NCBI GenBank assembly: GCA_018257865.1
Contig: JAEUBA010000007.1
Coordinates: 558,001 to 622,000, forward strand
Length of the DNA: 64,000 nucleotides
Origin: Stereocaulon alpinum
Taxonomy: Eukaryota; Ascomycota; Lecanoromycetes; Lecanorales; Stereocaulaceae
Reading direction: 5' to 3'
Shown: positions 1-9,938 of the stretch, piece by piece
Layout: each line of letters opens with the position of its first letter
How positions within the stretch are numbered: position 1 is the stretch's first letter
Program-made: the position numbers and the translations under genes
Notes under the pieces: generated by a model
What the model saw: only the letters and a program-made list of their open reading frames with translations
The model's database searches: none
What the model was told of the DNA's origin: nothing

Positions 1-1659
1 CTCGGCCAATTCCTGGACCAGGATCTTGACGAATATCCTCGAAGAGGATGTAGTGTCCTCTTCAGTGAGCCTGATCACTGATAAGGAATTCCATGCAAGC
101 GCGTCGCATGACAACAGATGTCCGAAGAATTTGGCGACATTGCGGAGCTGGTTCGTCTCCCGTCGGTGTATCGTTTCGTATGAAGATATGAAGCTTTCTT
201 CAAGCAGAGTCGCCCACAGGCGGTTGATTTTGGCGAATCTTTCACCAATGAGTCCATAGAACTTAGAGAAGGTCTTCTCTTGTGAGCAGCACTCGACAAT
301 CATTGATATCAATTCTCCTTCCTGACCCGCTGGCAAGTTGAGCTTCATAAGCTTGTGACACGCTTCTTCCGCTTGACTGGAGGACATGATTGTCAGGTAG
401 ATGGTCCTTCGTAAGTTGACAAGGTCCGTGTTCGTGGCATCCTTGATTTCCAAAGCCTTTTCCTCCTTTGCCTCCTCATCCTCTGACTCAGACCCGCTCT
501 CGTACTCCTCGTCGCTACCTCCGGCTTCTCCTAGAATCTCAGCCTTCAACTGCTTGTACTTGGCTTCATTTTCCTCGTATTGCGGATCGACCTTGAAGAC
601 ATTCAAGCTGTTCTGGGTATCAATCTCATCATCCAGGCCTGTACGGTGTGTAATCATGTCTTCCTCTTCGACCAAGTCTAGCTCTTCCTTGATAGCTGGA
701 TTGTCCTTGAACTTATCCTTTCGAACCTGAAAGAGGACTTCTATCATGTATTGTGTACGTGTCTCGATATCACCATCATTGAGAATGACTCGAAACTGAT
801 CGAAGATGGCATTTGCGATAGCAGGGTTCATATCCGTGAGATGTTGGCCACACTCTCTTGTTAAGCTGACAGCAATCTCCACGGAATCGTCTGTTGGCCG
901 ATGGAGCAGAAGTAGTAAGATCTGCGCCACCAATATTTCATGGACAACCTGTTGGTTGCATAAGTGAGCGAGAAAGGTGGTAGAGGATAGGCAGACAGCT
1001 TTGTCGTTGCGCTTGAACCCTTTTTGAAAAAGTACAATGAGTCTATGTACCAGGAGCTCAACGACGGCTGGAAGTTTGGAATTTATAATGCATGCCATAG
1101 CAGCATACACGGGAGTAAACGGCAGAGCCTGAGCTTGTGAGCGCATGATCGACCTGCAGAACAGCCCTCGACCACGAATCAAGTTCTCTGAAAACAGTTC
1201 CGGAACAATGTTTTTAATGTTCGCCACATTGACCTTATTGACCAGACCATTTATTGATTTCTTGAGGGCCTCCCATGCCATACGTTGATATTGTTCCGAG
1301 TCCTTGTCGGTAATGGACGCTTGTAGTGCACGGAGGCGCGCAGGCGGGATGTATACACCCCCTGAGCGTGCATTTAGGAGGCTGTCGTATTCTTTTCTGG
1401 CGGCAGCAGCCTTCTCCTCTGCGGTAGGAGGTTTTGATGTTTCAGTATCACGCGGTCGGAACCGCGCCCGAAGCTGGAGTTCCCTCTCGTCGATATGGTC
1501 ATCCTTGGGCCCCGGGACCCCGTTCAAGCGTGACTGAGGAGGCGAACGACGGCGTACTGGGGAAGGAGAACGGGACGGCGGAGACCGTTTCCGTGGATTG
1601 GAGGAGGGTTGGTAGGCATCGGCTGGAGGTGGAGTGGCCAGGCGGACTGCAGACAGCAT
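1..1659 (-). CDS. CWC22: Pre-mRNA-splicing factor CWC22 (3' end outside window)
   Basis: A single open frame of 553 codons runs from an ATG at 1659 to the window edge, so the C-terminus is missing. The order matches CWC22: an Arg/Ser/Pro-rich N-terminus (about residues 20-50), the family motif GGVYIPPARLRAL near residue 100, a MIF4G domain (about 125-310, starting AWEALKKSINGLVNKVN), an acidic linker (about 375-400, rich in DEEYESGSESEDEE) and the first part of the MA3 domain (from about 405). In other eukaryotes CWC22 is a spliceosome component that acts around catalytic activation and, in animals, loads eIF4A3. No intron is seen. The gene is divergent from DPM2 with 322 bp between the start codons. 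Confidence 0.95.
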   Translation of the reverse strand, partial: MLSAVRLATPPPADAYQPSSNPRKRSPPSRSPSPVRRRSPPQSRLNGVPGPKDDHIDERELQLRARFRPRDTETSKPPTAEEKAAAARKEYDSLLNARSGGVYIPPARLRALQASITDKDSEQYQRMAWEALKKSINGLVNKVNVANIKNIVPELFSENLIRGRGLFCRSIMRSQAQALPFTPVYAAMACIINSKLPAVVELLVHRLIVLFQKGFKRNDKAVCLSSTTFLAHLCNQQVVHEILVAQILLLLLHRPTDDSVEIAVSLTRECGQHLTDMNPAIANAIFDQFRVILNDGDIETRTQYMIEVLFQVRKDKFKDNPAIKEELDLVEEEDMITHRTGLDDEIDTQNSLNVFKVDPQYEENEAKYKQLKAEILGEAGGSDEEYESGSESEDEEAKEEKALEIKDATNTDLVNLRRTIYLTIMSSSQAEEACHKLMKLNLPAGQEGELISMIVECCSQEKTFSKFYGLIGERFAKINRLWATLLEESFISSYETIHRRETNQLRNVAKFFGHLLSCDALAWNSLSVIRLTEEDTTSSSRIFVKILVQELAE

Positions 1660-1981
1660 CGTGTCTGTGATTGACAGCTGAAAGACGGGGTGTATGCTTG
1701 GGTTCGGCAGAAGGGTATCTGTACGTGCAAGTATGGTCAAGAATTACGCAAGTTGAGGTGTGCAGTGGGCATGACATCCAAATCTTGTTGGTGAGCCATA
1801 TGTAAAGTTTGGTCTTGCCTAAACGTTCGACTTTTGAGAAGCGGAATCGAAGCCGCTACTGAATTGTGGCTCTCAGCCCTATACATTGATCTTGCTGGCA
1901 GCTTCAATATTATATGTGAGGTTACAGCTATATATTCCCTCCTTGCACAGTAAATACGCTCCTTACACCACTTCAACGAAA
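1660..1981. promoter_or_regulatory. Divergent intergenic region CWC22 / DPM2
   Basis: These 322 bp separate two start codons pointing away from each other and must hold both promoters. I see no clear TATA element. A CTTTCAG sequence on the minus strand just upstream of the CWC22 ATG could be a 5'-UTR splice acceptor, but nothing proves it. Confidence 0.5.
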
Positions 1982-2412
1982 ATGGTTCGTCTTTTCCAAC
2001 CAATACTATCCACCATGCTCACTGACGTGGCAATATAGCTCGACAAAGTCATCGGCCTGATGATGCTCATCGTAGCAACCACGGTCTTTCTTTATTACAC
2101 CACATGGACACTACTCATGGTACTCTACTCCTCTCGCCATCCCTGTTCTTTGGCCTTTTCATTCTCCTACTGCTACTGCTCCAGGAAACACCTGAGTCTT
2201 CACTAATGTTGATATTTCAGCCCTTCGTCGACCAAGGCCACCCACTTCACGATCTCTTTCCCCCACGCGTCTGGGCCATTCGTATACCTGTCATTCTCAT
2301 TCTTCTCGGTTCAGCAGTCGTTGGTAGTTTTTTGAGTGTGGTCATGATAAGGAGTAATCGGAAGAAAGCTGCGAAGGCGAGGGCGGTGGATGCTGGGAAG
2401 AAAAAAGCCTAA
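1982..2412 (+). CDS. DPM2: Dolichol-phosphate mannose synthase regulatory subunit DPM2
   Basis: The predicted protein has 91 residues in three exons: 1982-1984, 2039-2119 and 2221-2412. The first exon is only the ATG, followed by a GTTCGT donor. The joined protein starts MLDKVIGLMMLIVATTVFLY and carries two hydrophobic segments (about 7-28 and 48-72) joined by the conserved PFVDQGHPLHDLFPPRVWAI loop. It ends in a Lys-rich tail. DPM2 is an ER membrane subunit that stabilises the Dpm1 catalytic subunit making dolichol-phosphate-mannose, the donor for N- and O-mannosylation and GPI anchors. This links it to MNN9 and GH72 later in the window. The ATG-only exon is inferred from frame and family N-terminus, so the start is slightly less certain than the rest. 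Confidence 0.9.
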
Positions 2413-3015
2413 GTGGTACAAGAAAGGAGCGGAAAGATATAATCGAGGGGCACAAGGGATGAAATGCTATATAGTATCAGGAGAATCCCTGGAAAGCGAA
2501 GGCATGTTCGGAGGTGTCCTGGTTGCTGGATTTATCGGAAGTCTACGCCTTCCGGAATCTCATGGTCGATATTTATTCCCAGGAGTTTATTACATGAGAG
2601 TGGAAGGATGGCCTGGCGAAAGGGTGTCTCAACGTCGAGGCTCAATTTCACATTGTGTTCATTTGAACTAGGACCCTTTACCGTACAACGCCGTTTTCTC
2701 GGGGCATTCCCTTGCGTCCAAAGTGTGCACATGCTCTGTACGCAGTCGATCTTTTCGGATAGGCCATGAATATGTGGCTGTCTAATTGAGGTAGCAAACC
2801 CATCCTGGAGAAGACGGCCAGACATAGTTATCTGGAGATATTTATATTTTCGGCTTCCTATACCTCCCTAATAACGCCAAACGGAAAATGAGTGTGGAGA
2901 CTTTGGGGCTGCACCCTTCGTCCAACAGCAAGTACCTTGGGAAACACCACTGGTCTGACTCCACCAAGATCATCGACAAAGCATTCCCCTTCTCTAATTC
3001 GTCGCTATTGTCAAC
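2413..3015. other. Intergenic, tail-to-tail
   Basis: About 600 bp between the DPM2 stop and the end of the RRM-like locus. Only short overlapping frames with no recognisable protein are present. It likely holds the two 3' UTRs. Confidence 0.5.
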
Positions 3016-4643
3016 CTACTCCAGTTGTACCTGCAACTTTTTCCCCATGAACTTGAAATTGTTCAATTCCTGCGCAGCCTTCTTAGCACCATTCTTACTA
3101 TGATAACCCACATACACATAGGGCCGTCCATCCCTGTTGACAATTTCAATGCCAGCATGCTGCGTATATATACCAAACTTCTTCTCTAAAACGTCTTTAT
3201 TAAATTGTACCTCGCTCACTCCGGCCTTAACACCTTGAACTCTAATTTTGTAGGTATCTGGGCGTCCGGGCTCGGGTTCTGGAAGGGCCCGTGAAGATGT
3301 GTATGCTTGAGAAAGGCCGTGAATGGCAGTTGCGGAGGATGAAATGCTGGAGGAAGCGTGGAAATTCGACGTGGTAGTACAGTTGGAGGCGGTAGAGGAA
3401 AGGAAAGCAGTGGAAATGGAGGAGATGCTCGAGTTCCTTGAGGTGCTTGTCAATGCAGGAGTAAAGACCTCCGGTCCTGGACGCTGTTTTGGAACTTCGA
3501 TGGCGATAGAGTATGGCGAATTGAGAGGCGTTGGAGGGGTACAACACTGGTGTGGACTCGGGATGTGAAGCCCAAGGGGCTGCGTCACGGGCTCAGAATT
3601 ACTGGAGGTCATGTAAGGAGATGACACGTATGAATTTAGTGACATATCAGATGCAGGGTCGGACCCCAGTTGTTTGTGTTGGTCAATTGACCTCTTGCCT
3701 TGCCCATACTGAGGTGGTATTTTGCCGATGTACCCTGCTGGTATGTAGCTCCTTACTGGTAGTTGCCTTATCGTGGCAGCTCCAGAAGAGGTCACTGAAG
3801 ATGCGCTGGAAGGGACTGGAGATGGATATGTTGACTCAATGTCGTCCTCGTCAGGTCCGGCAAGCCTGTGCGCACGACCACTTGCATCAACTTTATAGAG
3901 TCTGACTACCAAGACAGATTGGTATCCATCGAGAGACCATAGATATCCCTGAAGGTAGTCTGAAGCGAACAGTCAGTGAAGGTCCGATGCAGGAATCTGA
4001 ACTTTCATACGATATGCCTCCCATGCCTCCTTCGCGTCTTTGTAAGGACAGAAGGCTCTTCGAGAAACGTCGACGTCACACTTTTCAGGCTCGAAAATCT
4101 CGGCGTCCGCTTGACCAGTCACCTGGTTACGTGTTTTGGTGGGTACACTGCGCAGCAAGTCTTTGATTGGATGCCAGAATTCGGCGGGTTTTCTCTTGAG
4201 AAAAACACTCTTCGGGAGCTAGAGAATGAAGCTATTAGCATCCGTCCCTGGTGTAGGAGATCGAGTACACTGACGTTCGCGATGATGATCCTGAATTTCA
4301 AAAGTTTTGGGGGTTGTGACATCTTCAATACGAATTCCCTTGGCCTGTTTCTGTAAAACCGTGACTCGTGTTTTCTGGGCCTTTGTCGCTGGACGATGCC
4401 AGAGGCTTCGGCAATGTCACACTCGACACCTGAGCGCACCAAGGGGTGCTCGATAACGTGTGTCCCTAGGGTACAATCTAAAAGGTTGTTGTAAGGAATT
4501 GTAATGAGTCCGATGCTGGTTAGTGAACTACCCGTATAGATGTCGAGGGTCGAAGCGAGTCGACATCCGCACAAGTCCAAGTGATCCGTCGAAAGGCCTA
4601 CAGAAACCCTTACGGGACAACTATAGAAGCAGGTCGCTGACAC
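3016..4643 (-). pseudogene. RRM-like RNA-binding protein gene, probably decayed
   Basis: The downstream part is clearly coding. From about 3912 to 3016 it encodes a Ser-rich linker and a C-terminal RRM-like domain (from TYKIRVQGVKAGVSEVQF to GKKLQVQLE). Upstream the same frame continues through LPKSVFLKRKPAEFWHPIKD and EAWEAYRMKVQIPASDLH, but a TGA lies at 3975-3973 and a TAG at 4221-4219. Upstream of about 4395 the protein-like sequence (LASTLDIYTGSSLTSIGL) is in another frame. The TGA may be intronic: GTATGA at 4010, CACTGAC branch and CTTCAG at 3960 give a 51-nt intron in correct phase. I found no good intron in phase for the TAG. The gene is therefore probably disabled, with an unresolved intron as the main alternative. 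The molecular function beyond RNA binding is unknown. Confidence 0.55.
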
Positions 4644-6256
4644 CTACGGCACACATATCAGCAATCTCAACATCAACTTTCTGGGTGGCATAAGCAGGAG
4701 ATGCGTTGCAATAATTCTGATAGCTTTCAGCAGAAAGGTGACAGTCAGACTAATAGTAGGTACCTATAGCCGTCGTCTATGATTCAGTCAAACAAGTATC
4801 ACGTCGAACTTGTGTAGATTAGGGTGGGTAGTACGGCCACGTCTTCGTCCAGCTCCACTCCGTGATAGATTGACGAGATCGAAGTACGCAAAGTACAAAT
4901 ATAATGACATAAGTTCTGACTGACCCTGAGGGTCCAATGTAGCGATAGCCTATGACTATATGACTTTGAGCACGTAATACGGTAGCAACGTAATCTAGCA
5001 GTGGAGACCTGTACTCTCGCCACAAAGAAGCCACCGTCACTCAAAGCATAGTCATAATGACGAGCTTTCTATTGCAGCAACCAAGGGGGAAATACCTAAG
5101 CTGTGCGGAACACTATCGCGTATACCCACCTGCATATGAGGGGGACAACTGGCTTAGCTTGGGCATCAGGCGCCTCCGGAACGCATCAGATTGCATCGGG
5201 GAATGGAGGAAGCTGCCTTGACAGCCTTAGTGGTGTGGACATACTGACCCAAGGAACTGGGTGAGGAGCACGCCGCTCTGGTCCAAAAAGGCTATTTCCA
5301 GACCCTCCAGGTGCATAGCGTTCCAATGGGATGGAATCCGCATCAACATCTCCAGCATGTCGATCATTATTTGATCATATTCTAGGGAGAAATCGATTGC
5401 AAGAGGTCACAATGAGCGCCCAACAACTCTAATAGCTGCTCTTGGAATGTGTGCGCTATCGCGATAACAAAAGCTGGGTCAATAGAACATATGCACACAT
5501 GGGATTCCAGACCTGGATCATTTTTAGGTCTGGTCCAATGACATTGTCTCCAAGTCTCAGCTATCTGATGCATAGGAAGGTTAGAAAACATTCCTGGTTG
5601 TTTTGCCACGTTGTGGGTGGTGGTCCGGCTATATGGTCACCATTGCTAATTGGCCATGCACGAAACGGCGGTCAGTAAAGATGCGTTTCGTTCTCCCAAA
5701 GAAAAATGATATGCTTGAGGAACTAGACTTGTGAACGATGAGAGAGGAGGTTTGGTACCTAAGCAAGCTAAGACAAGGAACATACCTTTCAATAGAGCAC
5801 TTCTAACCGAATGCGGCTGGCCCAGATCTTATGCAGGGCTTAGTACCTCGCCCGAATCTTGACGGTCCACCCGTCCGTATAGCTGCTCAGCCTTCCTACA
5901 TTGGAAGCGCGGGATTCCGGAAAGAACAGCGAGGCTTGCAGCAACCTAATCAGGAGAGATGCAGATATAAATGAACCCTAATGAAATCAGGCTTTGGTAG
6001 GGGTCTCATTTCCATGTCCATTGGGCAAACCTTCAAGTACCGGCACTGACGTCTTATCACACAACAAACATAGCTCACCTTGGGGATATGGCATTGAACT
6101 TTGGATGGGTATCGTATCATATGTCCAAGTCTAGAACACCTCGCTTCTGGCTGATCCAAACATGAAGGTCGTCAATCATAACCTGCTTTAAGGCCTAAGG
6201 GTACCATGGCAGCGGTCCTTCCCTTGCACCTCGCTATAATACATTCGACGATAGGC
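4644..6256. other. Gene-poor stretch
   Basis: About 1.6 kb with only short, overlapping frames on both strands and no recognisable domain, tRNA or repeat. I see nothing I can support here. Confidence 0.5.
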
Positions 6257-7042
6257 TTACAAACTCCCCCTCCTGGGGAAGCTCACCCCTTCCACTGCAC
6301 CGGTATCTGTGAACCAGCTTACACGCTCGGCCCCACCCTCGTTGACCAGCCCACAAGGTAGGCTCCTGCCCTCTTCCGTGTCTAGGATCTGTCTCAAGAT
6401 ATCCCTCTTACCGTCGCCAGTGGCCACAAACGCAATCTTCGCGCCGTGCGTCACGACAGGCAGGGTTAAAGTGATTCGCTGCGCCGGCGGTTTTGGACTA
6501 TCCTCGATTGGGGCAACCCATGCATCCGATTCGCGCAAGAGCTCGTGGCCGGGAAACAATGAGCATGTGTGTCCGTCCGGTCCACAGCCGAGAAGAAGGA
6601 GGTCGAATATTGGGAGCTTCACGCTGTCTTTAGCGGCGAAGGACTTCATGATTACATCTTGATACTGATCCGCCATCTCTTGCACGTCATCCATATATTG
6701 CACATCAATAGGATGGACGACTGGCTTGCCCAGGTCTGCTGGGATTTTGTCCAGCAACTCGTCCTTCAGAAGCTTGTAATTGCTGTTTTCATGATCGAGT
6801 GGGACAGCACGTTCGTCAGCGAAGAAAATCTCCCACTTTGAGAAGTCAACGGAGCCGTTCTCATCACTGGGAGCCAGTAATGCTTTTGCGAGAGTTTTTG
6901 GTAGCGAGCCGCCCGATACGGCTACTTTGAAGGCGTTGTGCCGTTCGAAGCCTGTGCTCTGACACTGGAGCAGATATTTGCGTAGAGACTTTGCCAGGCG
7001 ATCGACGTCGCCGAACGCATAGAGATTCGGTTGCTTGGCCAT
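6257..7042 (-). CDS. 6-phosphogluconolactonase
   Basis: An intronless gene of 261 residues, the usual length of the family. It hydrolyses 6-phosphogluconolactone to 6-phosphogluconate in the oxidative pentose phosphate pathway, in the cytosol. Visible family motifs are VAVSGGSLPKTLA (sugar-phosphate binding), FFADERAVPLDHENSNY and LLLGCGPDGHTCSLFPGH. The start is the ATG at 7042 (MAKQPNLYAFGD). The open frame extends further upstream to about 7147 but has no ATG there, so those codons are not counted. The name SOL/PGL varies between fungi, so no symbol is assigned. Confidence 0.95.
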   Translation of the reverse strand: MAKQPNLYAFGDVDRLAKSLRKYLLQCQSTGFERHNAFKVAVSGGSLPKTLAKALLAPSDENGSVDFSKWEIFFADERAVPLDHENSNYKLLKDELLDKIPADLGKPVVHPIDVQYMDDVQEMADQYQDVIMKSFAAKDSVKLPIFDLLLLGCGPDGHTCSLFPGHELLRESDAWVAPIEDSPKPPAQRITLTLPVVTHGAKIAFVATGDGKRDILRQILDTEEGRSLPCGLVNEGGAERVSWFTDTGAVEGVSFPRRGSL

Positions 7043-7719
7043 GTTCGCTGTGACTTGAAAAGGTGTAAACGCTGAACTTGATGCGGATCTAGTCGGGGTT
7101 ATCAATGGTGCTTTTGGCAAAACTTCGGTTGAATCGCCCGCCCGCAACGGTTATCTGGAGTATTTGCTCACAATGACGCACTTGCGGTGTTTACCCTTGC
7201 TGACGGAATTCCAACCTTGTTACTCCGAAGTGTGCATTCAGGGTTTCATGTTATCGCAAAACAAAGGTTCGTGTTGTTTTGGGTGGGAGCACCCTTGAGA
7301 GAACGCCCTAGATGAGACCCTAAAGCCTGATTAGTCCCCAAATAGGGGCAACAGGGGGATGCCTGGAGCTGCTCCGGAGTCGGCGCTCCGGGACCCTTCC
7401 GGGCATTGTACTGTAAACCTTGCCTTGGCGATGACGTCGGGCGACCTGCGGACGGAATATTCCACCCCAATCTGCGACAAGTCTCATGCATACCGTAATC
7501 CCAAGTATCACATCGATCGCCCACTGCACCGGCCTATGTACAAAACTTCTTAGAGGACTCTTGCTTCCATTTCCTCAATCATCATGAGCAAAGTATTGTA
7601 AACATCTAATGCTGCTTGTTTACGGTCATTCTTCTGTGGCTGAGGATGCTATCTGCCTTATAGGGAATGACTTTCTATTAGGAAAATGTACTAGTCTGGA
7701 CCTATCCTTCTTCGTTCCC
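7043..7719. other. Intergenic, no gene seen
   Basis: About 680 bp holding the promoter of the lactonase gene (minus strand) and the 3' region of the next minus-strand gene. No motif or repeat stands out. Confidence 0.5.
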
Positions 7720-8220
7720 TCAGATTGGTCCTCTTGGCCACTTCTCCTGGCTTACCCTGATCCGCTTCCCTTGGTCCCGAACCTCAATCGGGGCATTTTC
7801 GCCTAGCGTGTATAAGGCTTTGGGTATCGTCTCCTTCTCCGACTTCTTCATGTCAGTCGACGAAGTAGCGTGCCCGCCGTTAGGCAAAGCAGGGAGCGGT
7901 TTGTTCGCATACTTCAATCTTTCATAGAACTGGTCCCTGAGTACCTTCCTTATCATGCTAATCTCAGTGTCGTCCATGTTGTCGCTTCTCGCTAACTTTG
8001 TGATTTCGCGCCGCTCTTCATGGAACTCGTCATACATCTGCTTCTCCATCGTTTCCCAGCATACTTTGCAGAAAGGGGTTTCGTTGTCAATGTCATAAGC
8101 ATCAACAGTACTGGTATCGGTCTGGCAGCGATCAGGGTAGGGTGCGTCCTTGCAGTGATCGTAGTAGTATGTCAGTGGGTGGCGGCATCTTGAGGCTACG
8201 CGGCAGCTGAGGACACACAT
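7720..8220 (-). CDS. Cys-rich conserved hypothetical protein
   Basis: An open frame of 166 residues starting at the ATG at 8220. The frame is open further upstream but without an ATG. The N-terminal half has a spaced Cys/His pattern: MCVLSCRVASRCRHPLTYYY, then HCKDAPYPDRC, and later FCKVCWETM. This suggests metal binding or disulfides. The second half is charged and probably helical (around MYDEFHEERREITK), with a Lys-rich, Pro-containing tail. There is no signal peptide or membrane segment. Similar short Cys-containing proteins are common in filamentous ascomycetes and have no assigned function. I do not recognise a named family. Confidence 0.65.
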   Translation of the reverse strand: MCVLSCRVASRCRHPLTYYYDHCKDAPYPDRCQTDTSTVDAYDIDNETPFCKVCWETMEKQMYDEFHEERREITKLARSDNMDDTEISMIRKVLRDQFYERLKYANKPLPALPNGGHATSSTDMKKSEKETIPKALYTLGENAPIEVRDQGKRIRVSQEKWPRGPI

Positions 8221-8815
8221 CGTTTCTGGAGAAAATTCTGGGATAATTTCTTCCAACTGCGGATGTAGAAGAAGATAGCTACCACTTATGAGTTGTCCGT
8301 GATCGTCCGCTACGTAGGTGTGACAGGAAGTCTGCTTTGTGCCATGTGGGTGTGCGCACTCCCTTGATATATATGTCTAAGGGTGCGCGCTACAAAAGAT
8401 CCAGCGATATGACGGCTTTGTCCAGATTTCTCTATGCTCAATGAAACCTTTCATCTTTTGAAAGCTCACTGTAAGATGCAATAATTCTTGAGGAAAGAAA
8501 GAACGTGTCTTTGTCGAAATACGACGTACGTTATCGTACGAAATCCCATTGCAATACCATTGTTGCTGAAAGAACGTAAGGTTCGGGTGTCTGTTGTTGC
8601 TATATCCAACCCAAGCTGTAGGTACTGTTGATACATGGGATAACACATAGATCGGAATATGTGTCATTCATATCCTCGATCCAAAGGGAAGAGTTCTTCC
8701 TTCCCCTACACTCTACATTCACCACCACATCCACCTCACATACAACCACTCAAAGCCGACGACGCTGTTCTACTAGGACAAGACAAGACCAAAAACAACG
8801 GAATCGCTCATAGAA
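8221..8815. promoter_or_regulatory. Divergent intergenic region, Cys-rich gene / BTB gene
   Basis: About 600 bp between two divergent start codons. The last 120 bp before the BTB ATG are rich in C, A and CCAC repeats (for example 8709-8745), typical of a fungal 5' leader. No specific operator is recognised. Confidence 0.45.
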
Positions 8816-9547
8816 ATGGCGGCTTCGACACCTCCAACCCTTCCAGAAACCCCAACAAAGACGCCTGATCCCCCCTTCAACGAGGTATTGTGCAACAACA
8901 TCACGCCTTCCCAACTCTCGCTCTACGACTCCATCGTAGACATCCTCGTAGGACCCCAAAAGAAAAAATTCACCATGCACAAAGGCCTTTTATGCTCCCA
9001 CTCTCCCTTCTTCAAAGCAGCTTTCACAGGCCCCTACAAAGAAGCCGAATCCGGCCTCCTTGTCCTCGAAGACGAAAACCCCACCGTCTTCTCCCTCTTC
9101 AACCACTGGGCCTACGATCCCTCCATACTACGTAAACTAAAGCCGCTCGCACTGATTGATCTCTTCGCTTTCGCAGAAGCGCGACTCATTAGGAGACTCC
9201 AGAATGATGTCGTTGATATTTGCATTTGGCACGCTATGCAGAATGATTCGATGGATGAGGAGTCGCTTCATATTGGGTGGCGACAGACGTTGAGGCTGAG
9301 ACCGCTTTTGGTTGACCTTTTTATAGCGCAGGGCGATTTGAGTGGGGTGCGGTTGTTTGATGGTGAGTTTGTAAGGGCGATTGCTGTTCGTTCTACGGAG
9401 TTGTTGAGGGTCGCGAGGCCTCAATCTGCTCGTCCTGGCGAAGGGTTGGGAGGTGGAGTGGTGCGATGTGTGGGGCTTCTTGAGTTGCAGTGCTATCGGT
9501 TTCATGTGCATGAGCGTGATGATCCTGCTTGTGGTGGTGAGAGGTGA
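8816..9547 (+). CDS. BTB/POZ domain protein
   Basis: An intronless frame of 243 residues with an ATG at 8816 preceded by an A-rich context. A BTB/POZ fold spans about residues 35-130: SIVDILVGPQKKKFTMHKGL, then LCSHSPFFKAAFTGPYKEAE, a short strand region ending FNHWAYD, and a helix with LIDLFAFAEARLIRRLQND. BTB domains form dimers and often recruit targets to cullin-3 ubiquitin ligases. Fungi carry large families of short BTB-only proteins with unknown targets, and this is one of them. The C-terminal 60 residues are low complexity and could include a missed intron. Confidence 0.85.
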   Translation: MAASTPPTLPETPTKTPDPPFNEVLCNNITPSQLSLYDSIVDILVGPQKKKFTMHKGLLCSHSPFFKAAFTGPYKEAESGLLVLEDENPTVFSLFNHWAYDPSILRKLKPLALIDLFAFAEARLIRRLQNDVVDICIWHAMQNDSMDEESLHIGWRQTLRLRPLLVDLFIAQGDLSGVRLFDGEFVRAIAVRSTELLRVARPQSARPGEGLGGGVVRCVGLLELQCYRFHVHERDDPACGGER

Positions 9548-9938
9548 GGTTGATGGGTTTCCTCTCTAATGCTCGTATTTTGTGGTGCGACAGGAAATGC
9601 TCCTTCACGATGGCATCAAGAGCTGATTGTCCATATCTGGAGGAAGAGCGTTCTTCACGTACATGGTAGCTTCTTTTGGTATCTGAAATGTGAGTAGGCT
9701 CATACTCATGAATTTGGGTAGCCGCATTGTATCCCCAAGCACGAATCTTGAGGCGTGAACAGATGAATGGGGGCCAGGTCAAGTTATATGATGATGATAT
9801 GTTCAGGCAACCCTTGTTTACACCTGACACGTAGTCCCATCTCCACCCCAAACAATGTGTAGTACGATAAGACTTACGTTCTTAAGCCTCTTTTCGATGC
9901 CGAAATGTTTTTATGTGCCAGAATCTTACTCCATACTT
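9548..9938. other. Tail-to-tail intergenic region
   Basis: About 390 bp between the convergent BTB and acyl-CoA dehydrogenase genes. No further gene or repeat is seen. It probably contains both 3' UTRs. Confidence 0.5.

Noticed and set aside
3960..4010. TGA of the RRM-like locus as certain nonsense mutation
   Set aside because: A well-formed 51-nt intron (GTATGA, CACTGAC, CTTCAG) removes it in correct phase, so this stop alone does not show decay.
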